Shown: piece after piece, positions 31,975-44,048 of the stretch | Layout of the letters: the number at the start of each line of letters is the position of its first letter | How positions within the stretch are numbered: position 1 is the stretch's first letter | NCBI RefSeq assembly: GCF_963675165.1 | Contig: NC_087379.1 | Location: 4,295,442-4,359,441, forward strand | Length of the DNA: 64,000 bases | Direction of reading: 5' to 3' | DNA from: Halichondria panicea | Lineage: Eukaryota; Porifera; Demospongiae; Suberitida; Halichondriidae | Position numbers and translations under genes: made by a program | Notes under the pieces: model-generated | Told to the model about the DNA's origin: nothing | Seen by the model: the letters and a program-made list of their open reading frames with translations, nothing else | Databases searched by the model: none

Positions 31975-32580
31975 CTGAGTTTATACAGCTTGATCCTCTT
32001 TATAATCACAACAGAAATCGGTTGAGCTATCGCGCCCCAGAGGAATCAGCTTGAGAGAGGAGATCCAGGATTTAATTGCAACCTTTGACCTTTTATTGCA
32101 TTCTTCAAAACCACAAGATATGGAAATTAGCCTTCTGTGGCTATAGTATAAATGTTGATGCACTGGCTTGCTGCACTGGATAGATCTAGGCTTTCCAAGC
32201 AGGCAAATAAAGAACAGAAGCGCTAAGCTGCTATATGCAGCAAAGGTCAAGAACCCAGAACAAGAATGTTTGATCCTTTATTAAATGTGACCCTCCTCTG
32301 GTATTTACTAGCCTTGGCCGATTAAAATATTAAGGCCTGGTACCTATTGCAGGGGTGATAGTGCGCATGCGCTTCAAATTACCCAGAATATATTTTTTTT
32401 TTTTTTTGAAAATAAAAGTGAGTTAGAGGACAAAATTAATGATGACAAAATTAATGATTAATGAGTTAACTTAATGTGAAAAAACTAAAGTCATGTAAAA
32501 CCGAATATTCCGAGTTGGCCAAGTCCACTGAAGGGTGATTCTGGGACCTGGCTGGCTGTCCACGACTGCATGGAGCGGGA
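31975..32580. other. Intergenic, with an isolated TAGCC left end at 32309
   Basis: 31975-32308 holds nothing recognisable. From 32309 the sequence TAGCCTTGGCCGATTAAAAT followed by AAGGCCTGGTACC, GCGCATGCGC and AATTACCCAGAATA is a TAGCC-type terminus; its partner was not found. A T-run sits at 32393-32407. Confidence 0.5.
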
Positions 32581-33125
32581 TCATTGAATGGCGGAGCGTA
32601 GGAGAGAGAAGGTAATTCGACTCCTTAGCCAGGACAGTGTTCGCTTTAATTCATTAGATTTGATTGCCAAGTTTGAGGCTAGCCTTTTGTAGAACACAGT
32701 GGCCTGGTTGGCTGTGGCTGACATCACCAAAGGAGTGAATGAGGCGTGTTGTTCATATTGTCTCTTCTTTTCAAGTTCATGCTTCCTGTAGTAGTTGGTG
32801 TGTTGGTTCGATCTTGCGTGGGGATTAAACACCAGATATGTACGTTCAAAGCGCCCACCCCAGAAGCCATTACACGCAATGTCTAATCTGGCACCGTCTT
32901 GGACGTTTGATGGCAGCCCGATTAGTTCTTCACCACTTACAGGTTGTAGTTCAGGCTCTACACAGACGTCACTGCAAATTTCAGTGAGTAAGTTGGCCGT
33001 TAAATCTCTTATTTCTGTGAAACCACCCTTAGGGCATGACAGAGCGTGATCAACTGAGAATTGTTTACCGCATGCATAAGATGAAGGGACTCCTGATGGT
33101 TGCTAACTGTAGCGAAGTGAGAGGG
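32581..33125 (-). pseudogene. LINE 3' fragment (RLE-type, endonuclease-like domain)
   Basis: On the minus strand: FRDALSLRYS, the finger remnant YACGKQFSVDHALSCPKGGF, then EPELQPVSGEELI, DGARLDIACNGFWGGRFERT and FNPHARSNQ, and the conserved tail LRSRITFSLLRSAIQ. Matches the C-terminal part of the larger copy at 33885-37424. There is one in-frame stop and the first finger Cys is replaced by Tyr. 5'-truncation is the usual fate of LINE copies. Confidence 0.75.
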
Positions 33126-33884
33126 CATCTCGAAAAGCTAAGGCAAATTCAAATTCCCGATTACCCAGAATATGGGTAATCGTACTACGAACATAAAACC
33201 TTAGTAAATTATACCGGAAATTAGTCCGTTTACTAAGAGTATGTTTCGTAATACTTTATCTCTATGACTGAGTTCTGCTTATGCTGTCTATTGCGTTGGT
33301 CTAGAAGGCTTGAACACTAGTTTTAATAGATTTCTTTATCGGCATACCGAGTTGGAGTCTGGACGTGTTAGGTAAGTGCCATTGTTTTGTATGTGTTTGG
33401 TGATGCATTATATGCCTCATAAATAGATGAATGATAAAGAATAAGTGTTATTAGTGTACAGCTGGCGAGCTATCTCAGAGATGAAGAACGGCTCTTCAAG
33501 CTTTTCACTGACTTCATAGTAGTACGCCGGTAAGCAGGGGTGTATTTTTACCAGTCTCTTCTCCTCAGAGTCTATCTTCATGTATCTGCACAAAATAAGA
33601 CAAGAATACAGTAAGTTAGTATACTTACGTAGCGTTAGCCTACGGTTTCAACTGGTTGTTTTTATCTGCAGTGCCACCGCGGGGATGTGAAGACACAGAC
33701 GAAATGAGAGACATATATAATGTAGCTAAACAGAAATTAATATCTTGCTGTTTTCTTGTCTTCTTTGTCTTCTTTGTCTTTGAATTGTGACCTTTTGAAG
33801 CATGATACTCACAGCTTATTATTGTGCATGAGAACAGCATGATACAGGCCGTTTGTACGGGCCGTTTACAGGCTGTATCTGAGT
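33126..33884. other. Intergenic stretch
   Basis: Contains the palindrome GATTACCCAGAATATGGGTAATC (33158-33180 in part), also seen next to TAGCC termini near 18065. Otherwise nothing recognisable. Confidence 0.5.
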
Positions 33885-36800
33885 TTATTTTTTTATTTTT
33901 TTACAATAACAAGGGTTAAGAGAGAACCATGCAGGCAAATAAGTTATGTGTAGTTAGTTCATGGGTATGGTGGGACCAAGGACTCGCTTGTCACTAGATC
34001 GATAGGCCCCCTAATACACATGATGGCTGATCTGAGGAGAGAGGACAGCCTGCATCTGATCCATCCCATGGTGGTGCTGTAGGGCTGAACCTATTTTGTA
34101 GATAGGAGAGACGCCAATCTCTTGTAGGTGGAGGTAGCAGCACGTCCAAGGCCCCCAGTACATGACAGGATGAGGGGAGTGAAGGTCGAGTTTTCTACAT
34201 CTCTGATTCTTTGGTCATAAGCTCTCTTCTTTATGTTTTCGTGTTTGCGGTAGCCTGTTTGAGAGTGCGTACGGGTTGAATACCTCAAAATATGCTCTCT
34301 CAAATCTGCTTCCCCAAAAACCATCTCCTGCCACGTCTAATCTGGCACCATCTTGTGTGTTGGCAGATGCACCTGATAGAATTTCGCCGGTGATGGGTTG
34401 TAGGTGTGGTTCTATGGCGACATTGTGGCAAACTTCCGACATGAGGTTGGCCGTGAAGTCTCTGATCTCGTTATTTTATGGAGGGATCAGGGGCGGATCC
34501 ATGAAAAATGAAAGGGGGGGGCTAGTAGAAAGCCCCGTACGAGGGTGGCAGAGCCACCCAGGGGGTGGGCACGGGAGGGGGAGCATCCCCCTCCCACCTC
34601 AAACTTTTTTGCTTTTTGCTCACAATTTGACCTTGGAACTTTCTTATTATTAAGTGAATACTGAATACGAAAAAGTTAATACAAAAAACTCGTTCTAATC
34701 AACAAAGGAGTATGTTACATGCACATTCATGCACTCTTGGTACATGAAAGAATCACAATGCCTATACTCAGACTGCACTGAGAGTGAGAGGAGGTAAGGC
34801 TGCTTCCTTGCAACTAGTCTGAGATCTGCTCCATGTTGCAGCTCAGCAGCATGCCTCCTTCTACAAAACATTGCACAAGGAGCTGACTCAGCAACAGACC
34901 TATGCACTTTAAATTAGTATGTAAGTCTAGCTAGCTAGGTCTAGATGGGCGTGGCCCGCCTCCAAAAAGGGAGACGGGTTGCAGCCCTATCTAGCATTCG
35001 TTCTTGCTGCAGAAAAACATGCAGCACCAATCAGATTGCAGACTGCCTACATTACGTAAGCAGTTTGCATTCAGGAATGCATATGCACCAATCAGATTGT
35101 ATAACCCTTACGTAATGCATAAGTAATAAGGTTGGTGGCAAAATTGTTGTAACCTCAGACTAGCAATACATAGGTAGTTTTTTCAAAAGGGGGGGCTTCA
35201 GCCCCTCAAAACCACCCCCTGGATCCGCCCCTGGGGATAGCCGCCTTTGCACATGATAACGCATGTTCCACTGTGAAGTTGGTGCCACAAGCACATGTGA
35301 TTGGGGTGCCATTGGGTTGCCACCCATATCGGAGTGCTAGTGCGTCTCTGAAGGCAGCCAAATTCTTCCACTCACTGGTAGCACTGTTAACCAGTTTGAG
35401 GCTCCCTTTTCCTGGGACAAGATCATAGCTCGTTGGAGGTTAGGTGGTAGATTTGACTTAAGCTGGTCGGCAGAAGTGGCGTTGAGTTCCCTTTTTCTTT
35501 TTTTGACCTCTAACTTGGCAGTAAACTGCGTGTAGTCCAGACTTCCGTTTAGTATGAGGTTGTAGAGGGGCGCAGAAATTTGTTTGGAGGCAGAGTAGGC
35601 CGAGTCTGACAGAGTTGTTGTTGGGTTGATAACCCCTATTCCACCTAGCCTAGCTGGAAGTGCCAGCAGGTCCCTTTCTGAGTCATTGGGGGCTACTCTT
35701 CCACTCAGGGCTGGTAGTAATTTTATCCTGGTGATGTTTTCCAGTGGTTGTAATAGTGGGCCTATGTTTGGGGTGGTTCTCACTAGGTAGCCTACAATGC
35801 CGTGGGTGAAAACGGCATAGGCAGCTTGAGGGTGGATGTTCGCAATAATCGATAATTTTTCCAGTTCTTCTGACCAGGTCTGCACTTTATTTCTGACGAA
35901 TGACTCTGTAAATTCCTGACTTCCAAGAGGGGATCCTAAGTGTGGTTTCCCAATTATGGTGATGTTGATCTGTGTGTCCTCGAAAGTTGTTTGGGCTTCT
36001 GAGAGTTGGCTGGCTTTTACTATCAGATGAGCGTTGACCATGTATCCATAGGCAGGGCCAATGTTGGTCAGTTCCTCCCACCATCTGTGAAGAGCAGGGA
36101 TGTTACTAGTGGCAGCAGCGTGGGTGACTACTACGGACTGGTTAACTCTATTCATTAGGGCGATGGCGTACATGGGCATTGCCAATGGGTCACCCTGGGT
36201 GGTGCCTTCCTGGGATAACAGAGTGGATCCATCGACGAACAGCCTGGCGGTAGGTATTAATGAGAATGGTTGAGATGGATGGACAGAGAACCCTGACATT
36301 TCTGAGTGCCGTCTGGCGGTTTAGAGAGTTGAATGCATTGCTAGCATTGACCAAAACTACCACATTTTCTTCTTTAGAATTAAATGCGAGGTTCATAGCA
36401 TGGACTGCAGCCTCAGTACCAGCCGTTTGGCCTGCACAAGAGCCAGCAGCATCTTGGATATCATCACTTGTGACTGTTAGTACGGCCTTGGCAACGATTC
36501 TGTGAGCTGTCTCGCAAATTCCGATAGGTCGCATTCCTGAGTTCTTGTTGAGAGCTATTAAACGACAGGCCAAGAGTGGACTGAGTCCTTCAGGGTCGAC
36601 GAAGGTCGTGCAAATCTTTCTAGTTAGAAGGGCTAATGAATGGCCAGAGGCAGACTTAAAGGAGGTACATATCCTCCTCCATCCATGTGCGTCAATCCGT
36701 TAGTGCGTAGAGCGTATGGTCTTCCCATCGATGCTGTCAAAAATAATAGGGTGGATGGCTGGTGGATCGTTCACCTTATCCACGAGGTCCACTGGTTGGT

Positions 36801-37424
36801 GTTTAGATTTCAGAATGTCCAGGACGGATTGTGACTCATCACCGTGTGAGAGAGCGATATCGCTCAAGTGAAGGACACGTACCCCTCGAGATAAGTCTCA
36901 GGGCCGCCTTTGTGTTCCCTTTCAACATTAAGTTTGAGAAAGCACGAGCGAGCTGGTCTGGTTCTTCTTGGGGTCTCTTCCTTGATCCTAACCGCTGCTG
37001 AATGGTCCTGCCTTCTAGCAAGAGGTTGTCGAAGTCCCCTGCCTTCCATGTTTTTAGGCGTCTCTCTAGGCAGGTAGTGTGATCGGAGGAGCGACTTGGT
37101 TTCTGTAAGAGCAGGATGCTCATCGTGGTAACTGCTTTCAGGGTGCAACCGATTCCAGTGCTGAGCCCTCTGCATAGCTCCTGAAAGGCGGGATAGTTCG
37201 CTTTTGCCGGCCTTTCCGGATGGAACAGAGAATATGTTTCTCTTCCAGTGTACCACCTCTGAGTAAGCCTTGTTTAGTTGGTCAATCTCCCCCCAAATGA
37301 ACTGTGGTTCAGCCATTGGGTCGTGTCTACCCAACGGTCCCGTATCAGGATGTTGTGAACGTCCTGTAACAGACATGTAACGGCCTGAAACGGACCCGTG
37401 GATTTTTGGCTGTGTAACAAGCAT
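33885..37424 (-). pseudogene. LINE retrotransposon with RT and RLE-like C-terminus, decayed
   Basis: Minus strand. N-terminal region 37424-36840 (EPQFIWGEIDQLN, EVVHWKRNIFSVPSGKAGK). RT fingers and palm 36573-36190 (PIGICETAHRIVAKAVL, DIQDAAGSCAGQTAGTEAAV, VNASNAFNSLNRQ) and 36299-35337 (LSQEGTTQGDPLAMPMYAIA). Then a C-x-C-x7-H-x4-C finger (CACGTNFTVEHALSC, about 35250-35300), interrupted by the element at 34488-35233. Then NEIRDFTANLMSEVC, DGARLDVAGDGFWGSRFERA (34482-34090) and an A-rich tail (T-runs at 33884-33905). The finger followed by an endonuclease-like domain is typical of RLE (R2/R4-type) LINEs. The YADD box is lost and frameshifts occur throughout. Confidence 0.8.
34488..35233. mobile_element. 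CAGGGGCGGATCC TIR element, 5-bp TSD, in the LINE
   Basis: CAGGGGCGGATCCATG at the left, CCCTGGATCCGCCCCTG at the right, flanked by GGGAT at 34483-34487 and 35234-35238. It splits the LINE exactly between the zinc finger and the endonuclease-like domain. No coding frame. Confidence 0.9.
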
Positions 37425-38700
37425 TTTCTAAACCCTGTTAAAGCATAGATGAAAGAAGAGAAAGGGATTGGAAACGATGGGCGTGGTTGAATCCAGGCAC
37501 GTTACGGTGATGTAATCATTATTTAGGGAGACATTGCGCGCGAGATTGGCACCAATAAGAGAGGCTGTTGTGGCAGTGAATCAAAGCTTGTCTTCTTCTC
37601 ATCAAGGGCAGACAATCTGAATGCTGAAAAGTCAGCTCAGACCTGAAATACACTTCCATGACAATTCAAGCTGAAGAGTTTTGAGCTCAATAAAGGAAAG
37701 ATTACCATCTCTATTTTACAAGATAATAAGAATGAGAGACTGGTTCAAGTCCTACAGTTCATTATTTCATAGAATTGTAAAAGTGATTGTTTTATAATAG
37801 AAGTTATAAAAAAATGATGATGTAAGACATACGTCTGTAGTTGGTTTATGATCGGTAAAAGTTATTAATCAGAGGATATAATGACACAATGTAATCATTA
37901 GAATCACTTGAGGACTTTGTTTGCACTTCCATGCATCTTCTTGGCACACATACACCAAGCCGGTCGTTTATCTCTTGCAGCATTTTTCCCTCGTGGCATT
38001 CCTATTAAAAGTAAGTACACATTACGATACTATATACTTCCTTGCTATGAATGCCAGAAAAGTGCTAATAATAGATCAGTGTTAGAATAGAGGCATAACA
38101 GCCTTTACAGTTTTGTCTAAAGCAAACAAGAAAGGGGAAAGACTATACATTAAAGTAGTGTACATAGAGTCTAGTTCATGAGAGAAGCTATGAAAGATAG
38201 CTTTGAGTAGGGGATTAATAAGTAAAATTTGACCTTTAATAGTCCATAGCACATATTATTTCACGTTCAGACAACGTAGATCTACAGCTTTGTATTTTGT
38301 ATATTCTTTATGAAGCACATCTCATTCGCAATATCTAGCTCTTATTTTTGTGACTACAGACAAAATAGCCAGTGTTCTTCAGTAGCCTAGGCGTAACGCG
38401 CCTAGACTTCAAAGCCCACACAACGTACAAAACGTGACGTCAAATAACGTGTGTTTCCAATCCCTTTCCAGTGGCGGATCAAGGGGGAGATCCCAGGGTG
38501 CCATGGATCCCCCCTTTCAGTCTAGCTATTGTGGCTTTACTACAGCTACCAGCTAGCTAAGGTAGGTTAGCTAGTTGACTGTTCGTGGCAGCTAGCTAGC
38601 TAGCCGTATCCAATTGAACGCTAGGTCGCCTCCTCGGCCTGGTATTGATTGTATCTGGGCGTGACCGGAAACTGGTAAGTATCAAGAGGAATGCTATCAT

Positions 38701-40411
38701 TAGCCTCCTTCGCAGCCTCTCCTTTTTCTGTTCTTTGTCACACGACGGTAAGAATTGGAGGAACAAAGAAAGAAAGAACGAACCGTCCAAGAAAAAGGAG
38801 AGCCTGCCTCGCTAAGTCGCGTGACGGTGGCACAGTGAAAATGAGCGTGGGCTTTCAGTAGATGGGCAGAGCCTGACAGGCAACAAAGCCACAGGATGCC
38901 TACGCATTGCAGACTTACTGCAAGTCTGCTATCTATCATCGACGATGGATTTAGGAATTAATACCTAGCATAGTCAAGTCTGAAGACTAAAGGTCTATCT
39001 TTGAGCCTATCCTCAAGCCTCGAGTTATTATTATTATTATTATTATTGAGCTACTAGTAGTCTAGTGAGTCTAGAAACAGTGTATTTGAGACGACATGAC
39101 AATGTTGCAAGGTTGTGATCTCATGAGTACTGACAGAGTGAGACTAAACCATACTAATTTGTGTGCATGAGACAGTTTTCACAGGGGCACGAGCATCAAT
39201 GTCGAATTTTCCCTTAGTTCAATACATGTAATAGATTGTATTGATGTTAGATATATCGATAGGGTCCAGTCAATTCCATAGTCGTGCAATCCTATTGTAG
39301 TAGTTTTAGAGGTTCTGCTCCTTTTGGAAACTTTCTGGCAGCTCTATAGTGGATACGAAAATAATACCTGCAGATAAGCACTCAGGTCTACATTGTCTGC
39401 TGTAATTTGAGACACTCGACTAGGTCAAACGTGAGGTCTTGAGAGTGGGAGCACTTGATAAGGCGAGTCTTGTAGTCTGTAGTTCTGCTGTAATTATCCG
39501 AGGATAAAATTGTTGCCCTTGCCCTTCTAGTTTGGATAGTGTGATTGTGCCAGGGCAATCTATATAGCTTCTTCTTCTTTATTATGACTTGGACTAAAAC
39601 ATTCCTTCTGATGACATGAAGGGATCTGTAGGATTTTTCAATTTTGGCATGTCAAAAGTATTGCTGTGAGTTGTCCAGGATCTGGGATATCCGATATGTT
39701 CCTTCTTTGCCCAGGACAACTCACAGCAATACTTCTGACATGCCAAAATTGAAAAATCCTACAGATCCCTGTACAGCTTGAGAAACCATGAAATTTTCAA
39801 GCTGCATAAAACCCACAGAAACGGTGAGAACAACTAGATAATCATTCACAACATAGAATAGACCTACCTGTACAAGATAACCAACTGCACAGTTGTAATC
39901 TGGTGGGGAACAGAAGCAGAAGTAAAGACACCCAAAAGACACTTGATCCAGGCTTGTTGCCAAGCTCAAGCGTGATTAAAATCCACAAACTTGATATCCA
40001 CCTGTAGCTGAGATGATGCCCTTCCAGTTTGTAGTGCTATTTCCTACCGCGTGCTTTTAAACTGGCCTCAAACTCAAGCCCTCGTTTTTGTTTACTCTCT
40101 AACATGACGTAATTGGAAATGCATATTAAATTAACCGTTAGGCATTTACATAGACTTCCGGTGCCTTGGCCATTTGACTGTAAATACGCTCCAAGTACTG
40201 TGTCACAGTGTGTGGGAGGACAGATATTGCGGTTTACTCTTGCCCACGCTCAATTAAATTTGGCTACGTCAGTAGCAGATCACAAGACTTAGCAGGGCAG
40301 GCCTTCCTTTTTCTTAGTGACTTCCTTTTTTCTTTCTTTGCTCCTCCAATTATTCCAAACACAACAGAAACAAAATTATAACTGAAAAAGGAAGGCCTGC
40401 GAAGGAGGCTA
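38701..40411. mobile_element. TAGCC element, 1,711 bp, perfect 9-bp TSD
   Basis: TAGCCTCCTTCGCAG at the left, CTGCGAAGGAGGCTA at the right, flanked by TGCTATCAT at 38692-38700 and 40412-40420. The ends extend into internally palindromic modules of about 120 bp (GGAGGAACAAAGAAAGAAAG region and partner). A (TTA)n run lies at 39027-39048. No coding frame. Confidence 0.85.
39620..39770. repeat. 57-bp hairpin arms, one mismatch
   Basis: Left arm 39620-39676 (AGGGATCTGTAGGATTTTTC ...) and right arm 39714-39770 are reverse complements except for one base; the loop is 37 bases. Not tied to any TIR group here. Confidence 0.85.
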
Positions 40412-40438
40412 TGCTATCATGGCCAGCAATGGTTGGAC

Positions 40439-40487
40439 TAGCCTCCTTCACAAGGCCTAAACAATTAGCGGCCTGGAATCGAGGCTA
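40439..40487. mobile_element. 49-bp TAGCC micro-element, perfect 9-bp TSD
   Basis: TAGCCTCCTTCACAAGGCC, a 12-base spacer, and GGCCTGGAATCGAGGCTA, flanked by TGGTTGGAC at 40430-40438 and 40488-40496. It consists of nothing but the outer boxes of two termini. Confidence 0.85.
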
Positions 40488-41082
40488 TGGTTGGACATGC
40501 AATGATTTCCGCTTGTAATCTACTCCGTATACTTCCGCGTTATGAACACACTGTTTTACATTGAAGTGATAGTAAATTTGTTTTCTTACTGCTCTCCTTT
40601 CAACAGGTGGTGGAATATTCTTCATTTTCCGATGGATGCTGTATGGCTAGGATGCTGTATGGCTAGGGCTAATAGTGTCTAACAAAGCTCCTAACTAAGC
40701 CTATACTCGGCTCTGGAATTTTCCCACGAAGGATAACTAGACTACTATATGAACACATTGTTCTTATAATAAATGAGGTCATTTTAATTTTTTTCTGATT
40801 TCATACTGAGTCTACCCAGCTATTTTTGAACATTTCTAACATTTTCCGATGGTTTAATGATGTGTGTGTCATACTGAACCAACAAAATTTGATGAAAGTG
40901 CTCGCAAATTTTCCTGAGGCTTACAAACTTGGGAAAAAATGAGCAAAAATAATGTAGTAGTACGTCACAAATATCACGTGATATGCTTTTCCTAGGAGGA
41001 AGAAATGAAGGCCATGCATGGCATATGGCATGTAGCTTCAAGCAGCGATGCTCAAGCTCAGAGGACATTGAAATAAGCTTAA

Positions 41083-41353
41083 GGTAACGCTGTCAAACGT
41101 CATTGTGACGTCACAATTGACCTTCCGAATCCGGAGAAAAACACCGCTATCTGATTCTTCAATCAATTCTTGACCGGAAACTGTATTTGAAATGAAATTA
41201 GTCTTGCTTTCCAGCGAGGTAAAATTTGTAAAGATCGTTTGTACCACTAATAAATGTCTGTGACGCCGCGTAAAATTTGTAAAGATCGTTTGTACCACTA
41301 ATAAATGTCTGTGACGCCGCGGCTAAGTTACAATGACGTTTGACAGCGTTACC
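41083..41353. mobile_element. TTAA-flanked small TIR element with an internal duplication
   Basis: GGTAACGCTGTCAAACGTCA and TGACGTTTGACAGCGTTACC, both next to TTAA (41079-41082, 41354-41357). Inside, a block of about 51 bp (AAAATTTGTAAAGATCG...GTGACGCCGCG) is repeated in tandem. TTAA target sites fit the piggyBac or Kolobok type. Confidence 0.8.
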
Positions 41354-41494
41354 TTAATAAGGGAGTCTCAGCTTCCCAGGTACTAATGTTACTAAGTTTT
41401 TTTGTGGAAGCATGTGGAAGCCAGTATTATAAACGTTTTAATTACTGACTGTGATATATTTTCTCTTAGAATTTATATGTATAGGTACTAGGTA

Positions 41495-41752
41495 GTTGTA
41501 TGCGTTGAGCAATCAAGTAGGTTGTCCCTGTCAACCATAATTTGGTAGAGACGAATAAGGATTAGCTGTGAGTCCAACTTGGCGTGTTGATCCGTCTCTA
41601 TCAGTTATGGTTGAACTTACTTTGTTGCATATAATTATATAGGTCTACCTGGATGGTTAGCTGTAAACCCAGAGTGTGTGTTGACTATTCAGGTTGCGGT
41701 ACCCTTAGAAATGACTTTTTATCATCTTCTTACACAATTCAACGCATACAAC
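41495..41752. mobile_element. Small inverted-repeat element
   Basis: GTTGTATGCGTTGA and TCAACGCATACAAC at the ends, with inner CAACCATAA / TTATGGTTG pairing. No clear TSD. Confidence 0.5.
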
Positions 41753-42158
41753 CTAGCTCACTCAGTATAATAGTACCGTCATTATATATATAAATAACAA
41801 TATTTTGGTCTATCCCCAAGTCCAGAGTCATCACTAACGTCTGTGTGGCTGGCTATACCATCACTATAGTTGATATGGCAGCTTCAGTGACTGAGATCTT
41901 CTTCAGGGATCCACGACAACTCCGTCCAGTCTGTAAATGACTTCAACCAAAATAACAATTGTGTTTGATGCATACATGTCATAATTATAGTATAACACTT
42001 ATTTAACAACAAACTCAATGCCTTCCAAGGTATTTTTATTTTATGAATACCAGCACTAAGCTATAGTCTTCTCCATATGTGCTGTATCTAATTATATACA
42101 CAGCTAAAGAAGTGTAGAATCTCTCTAAAGATATATACTTAGACGTCGTGGAACAGGA

Positions 42159-42497
42159 TAGACTCGCTGGCCACTCCCATCATCACTATCTTGAGGATTG
42201 GGACTGGTCAACTGTCATTACCGAAATCGGTAATGACCAATCACAGTGCAGAAGCAATGTCATATGACATATTTCGCCCACGTAATTCGTTGTTGTTGGG
42301 TTGGGTCTTATGTTGTGTTAGATAAACCACGGGACATAACCCACATTCACTTGATAGTTACGCAACTTTGGTCAACCGCACAAACCACAAGATGATGTCA
42401 TGCAACTAATTAAAATTCCACAAGAACAACTCGCAGATTGGCAGTTGACCAGTCCCAATCCTCAAGATAGTGATGATGGGAGTGGCCAGCGAGTCTA
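42159..42497. mobile_element. TAGAC...GTCTA element, perfect 9-bp TSD
   Basis: TAGACTCGCTGGCCACTCCC and GGGAGTGGCCAGCGAGTCTA begin TIRs of about 58 bp. Flanked by GGAACAGGA at 42150-42158 and 42498-42506. End bases and TSD length ally it with the TAGCC group. 42507-43370 shows nothing recognisable. Confidence 0.87.
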
Positions 42498-43469
42498 GGA
42501 ACAGGATATGATGGTAGGAGAATGATGTAATTCTATGAATATGATTTATAAACGTTGTATTAGAGAATATCCTGTATGTCCACAATCGTGTGTGCATTGC
42601 TGGCCATCTTCAGTTCAACAGTTAGCTAAAAATACAGTATAATGATATAATGACACTAGAAATTAATACTCTGTAGAGTGCACAGCAGTACTGCGTCCAT
42701 AATAAATGCAGATGTTTAGAAGCGAAGATCTCAAACAAGAGCTTCCAGAAAGACTTAGTAAATACTGCGTTGGATATGCCTGCTAAGCCTTCAGGTGGCA
42801 TAACAAAGATTGTGTGTTCACAGTGCATCAAGAGACAGTAGAATCCTGATGTCACTGGTCAGGATAGCAACCACAAGTGTTGAAAGAGCCATTCCACGTC
42901 AGTGCAGTAGTTCTATAAGATCGGCCCCTTGGGAAGGACACGAGTGGCACTGGGGCATCCTCTTTCAATGAGTTCGCACCCATCAGCTAGGAGGAGTACG
43001 ACGGGGGTTGGAGGGAGTCTGAGGATAGACTCTACCAAGTGTATCTGGCAATCAATGGTCTAATCACAAGCGCTTGTATTAAATTGTGTAGTCAATCAAA
43101 GGTAGCCAACTGATAGCAGAAACTTGAGAACCTAGGTCTGTTCTTTCACAAGAGTGATGCTCCTTCTTCCTTCGCACAAGACAGCTCCTCACACTCTAGC
43201 TAAGCCTATATCTCTGACTTGCAAAGAATAGACCTATGACACGGAGTTCTTTGTGATTTAACGCCCGGGTGATTTTACGGAGTAAGTATGCTTACATACA
43301 CTATTAGTGTTTCCACCTTGCTCAGGTATTCGCTCTTTTTTAGCAAATACCTGAGCAACCACAGCAACCACAGCACATGCCCAGATACAATCAATACCAG
43401 GCCGAGGAGGCGACCTAGCGTTCAATTGGAGACGGATCGGCCTGGGATCGAGGCTACTAGCTAGCTAGC

Positions 43470-44023
43470 TAGACTCGCCTTCCTCGGGGTAAGGGACTGG
43501 TGGATTGCCTATCTGAGAGTTGTGCTGTTATACCTGAATCTGGTAATGACCAATCAGAGTGCAGTATCACTGTCATGTGACATTCTTACGCCCACAGTAT
43601 TGCTTAGTTAATTTCTTTGTGGTAGAATGCATGATAATAACAAAATAATGGATAGGCAAGACTGTGCTAGTGCAACATTAAGCAACCAAGCAGAGCTTAT
43701 CAAATCAAGCTGCAATTGAGACAAATCCTTTAGTATGTAAATGATTTGCACCACTTGTCTTACATTGGAGAAAATCTTTCCAGTCTGGGGATGGAAAGGG
43801 CTTGACAGTATAGCCTTCTACCACCAGTCTCAATGTTTCTTGGTTTCTCTGCCACAAACTAAGCAAGGGGAGCTTATTTGTAATTGTGTAGCTATTTGCA
43901 ACCCACGCATATCAGACATTACAAACCACATGATAATGTCATACATGATGTCATTAAAATTCCACCGGCACAACTCTCAGATAGGCAATCCACCAGTCCC
44001 TTACCCCGAGGAAGGGCTGGCTA
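43470..44023. mobile_element. Second element of the TAGAC type
   Basis: TAGACTCGCCTTCCTCGGGG at the left. At the right, read inward, TAGCCAGCCCTTCCTCGGGG; TIRs of about 56 bp. Shares CCAATCAGAGTGCAGTATC-like interior with 42159-42497. Flanks are TAGC repeats (CTAGCTAGC against CTTAGCTAG). Confidence 0.75.
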
Positions 44024-44048
44024 CTTAGCTAGCTAGCTCTACGCGCGC

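Larger units (their letters stand above)
38601..43456. mobile_element. TAGCC element without surviving genes, 9-bp TSD in a TAGC repeat
   Basis: The left TAGCCGTATCCAATTGAACG and the right terminus (inward TAGCCTCGATCCCAGGCCG, then CAATTGAACGCTAGGTCGCC) both carry GGCCTGGTATTGATTGTAT. The same termini bound 9262-18965. Flanked by CTAGCTAGC on both sides, but inside a simple repeat, so the TSD is weaker evidence. The interior is mostly smaller elements; no RecQ remains. Confidence 0.72.

Noticed and set aside
36640-36834. Plus-strand 64-codon frame
   Set aside because: Antisense to the decayed LINE; no independent support.
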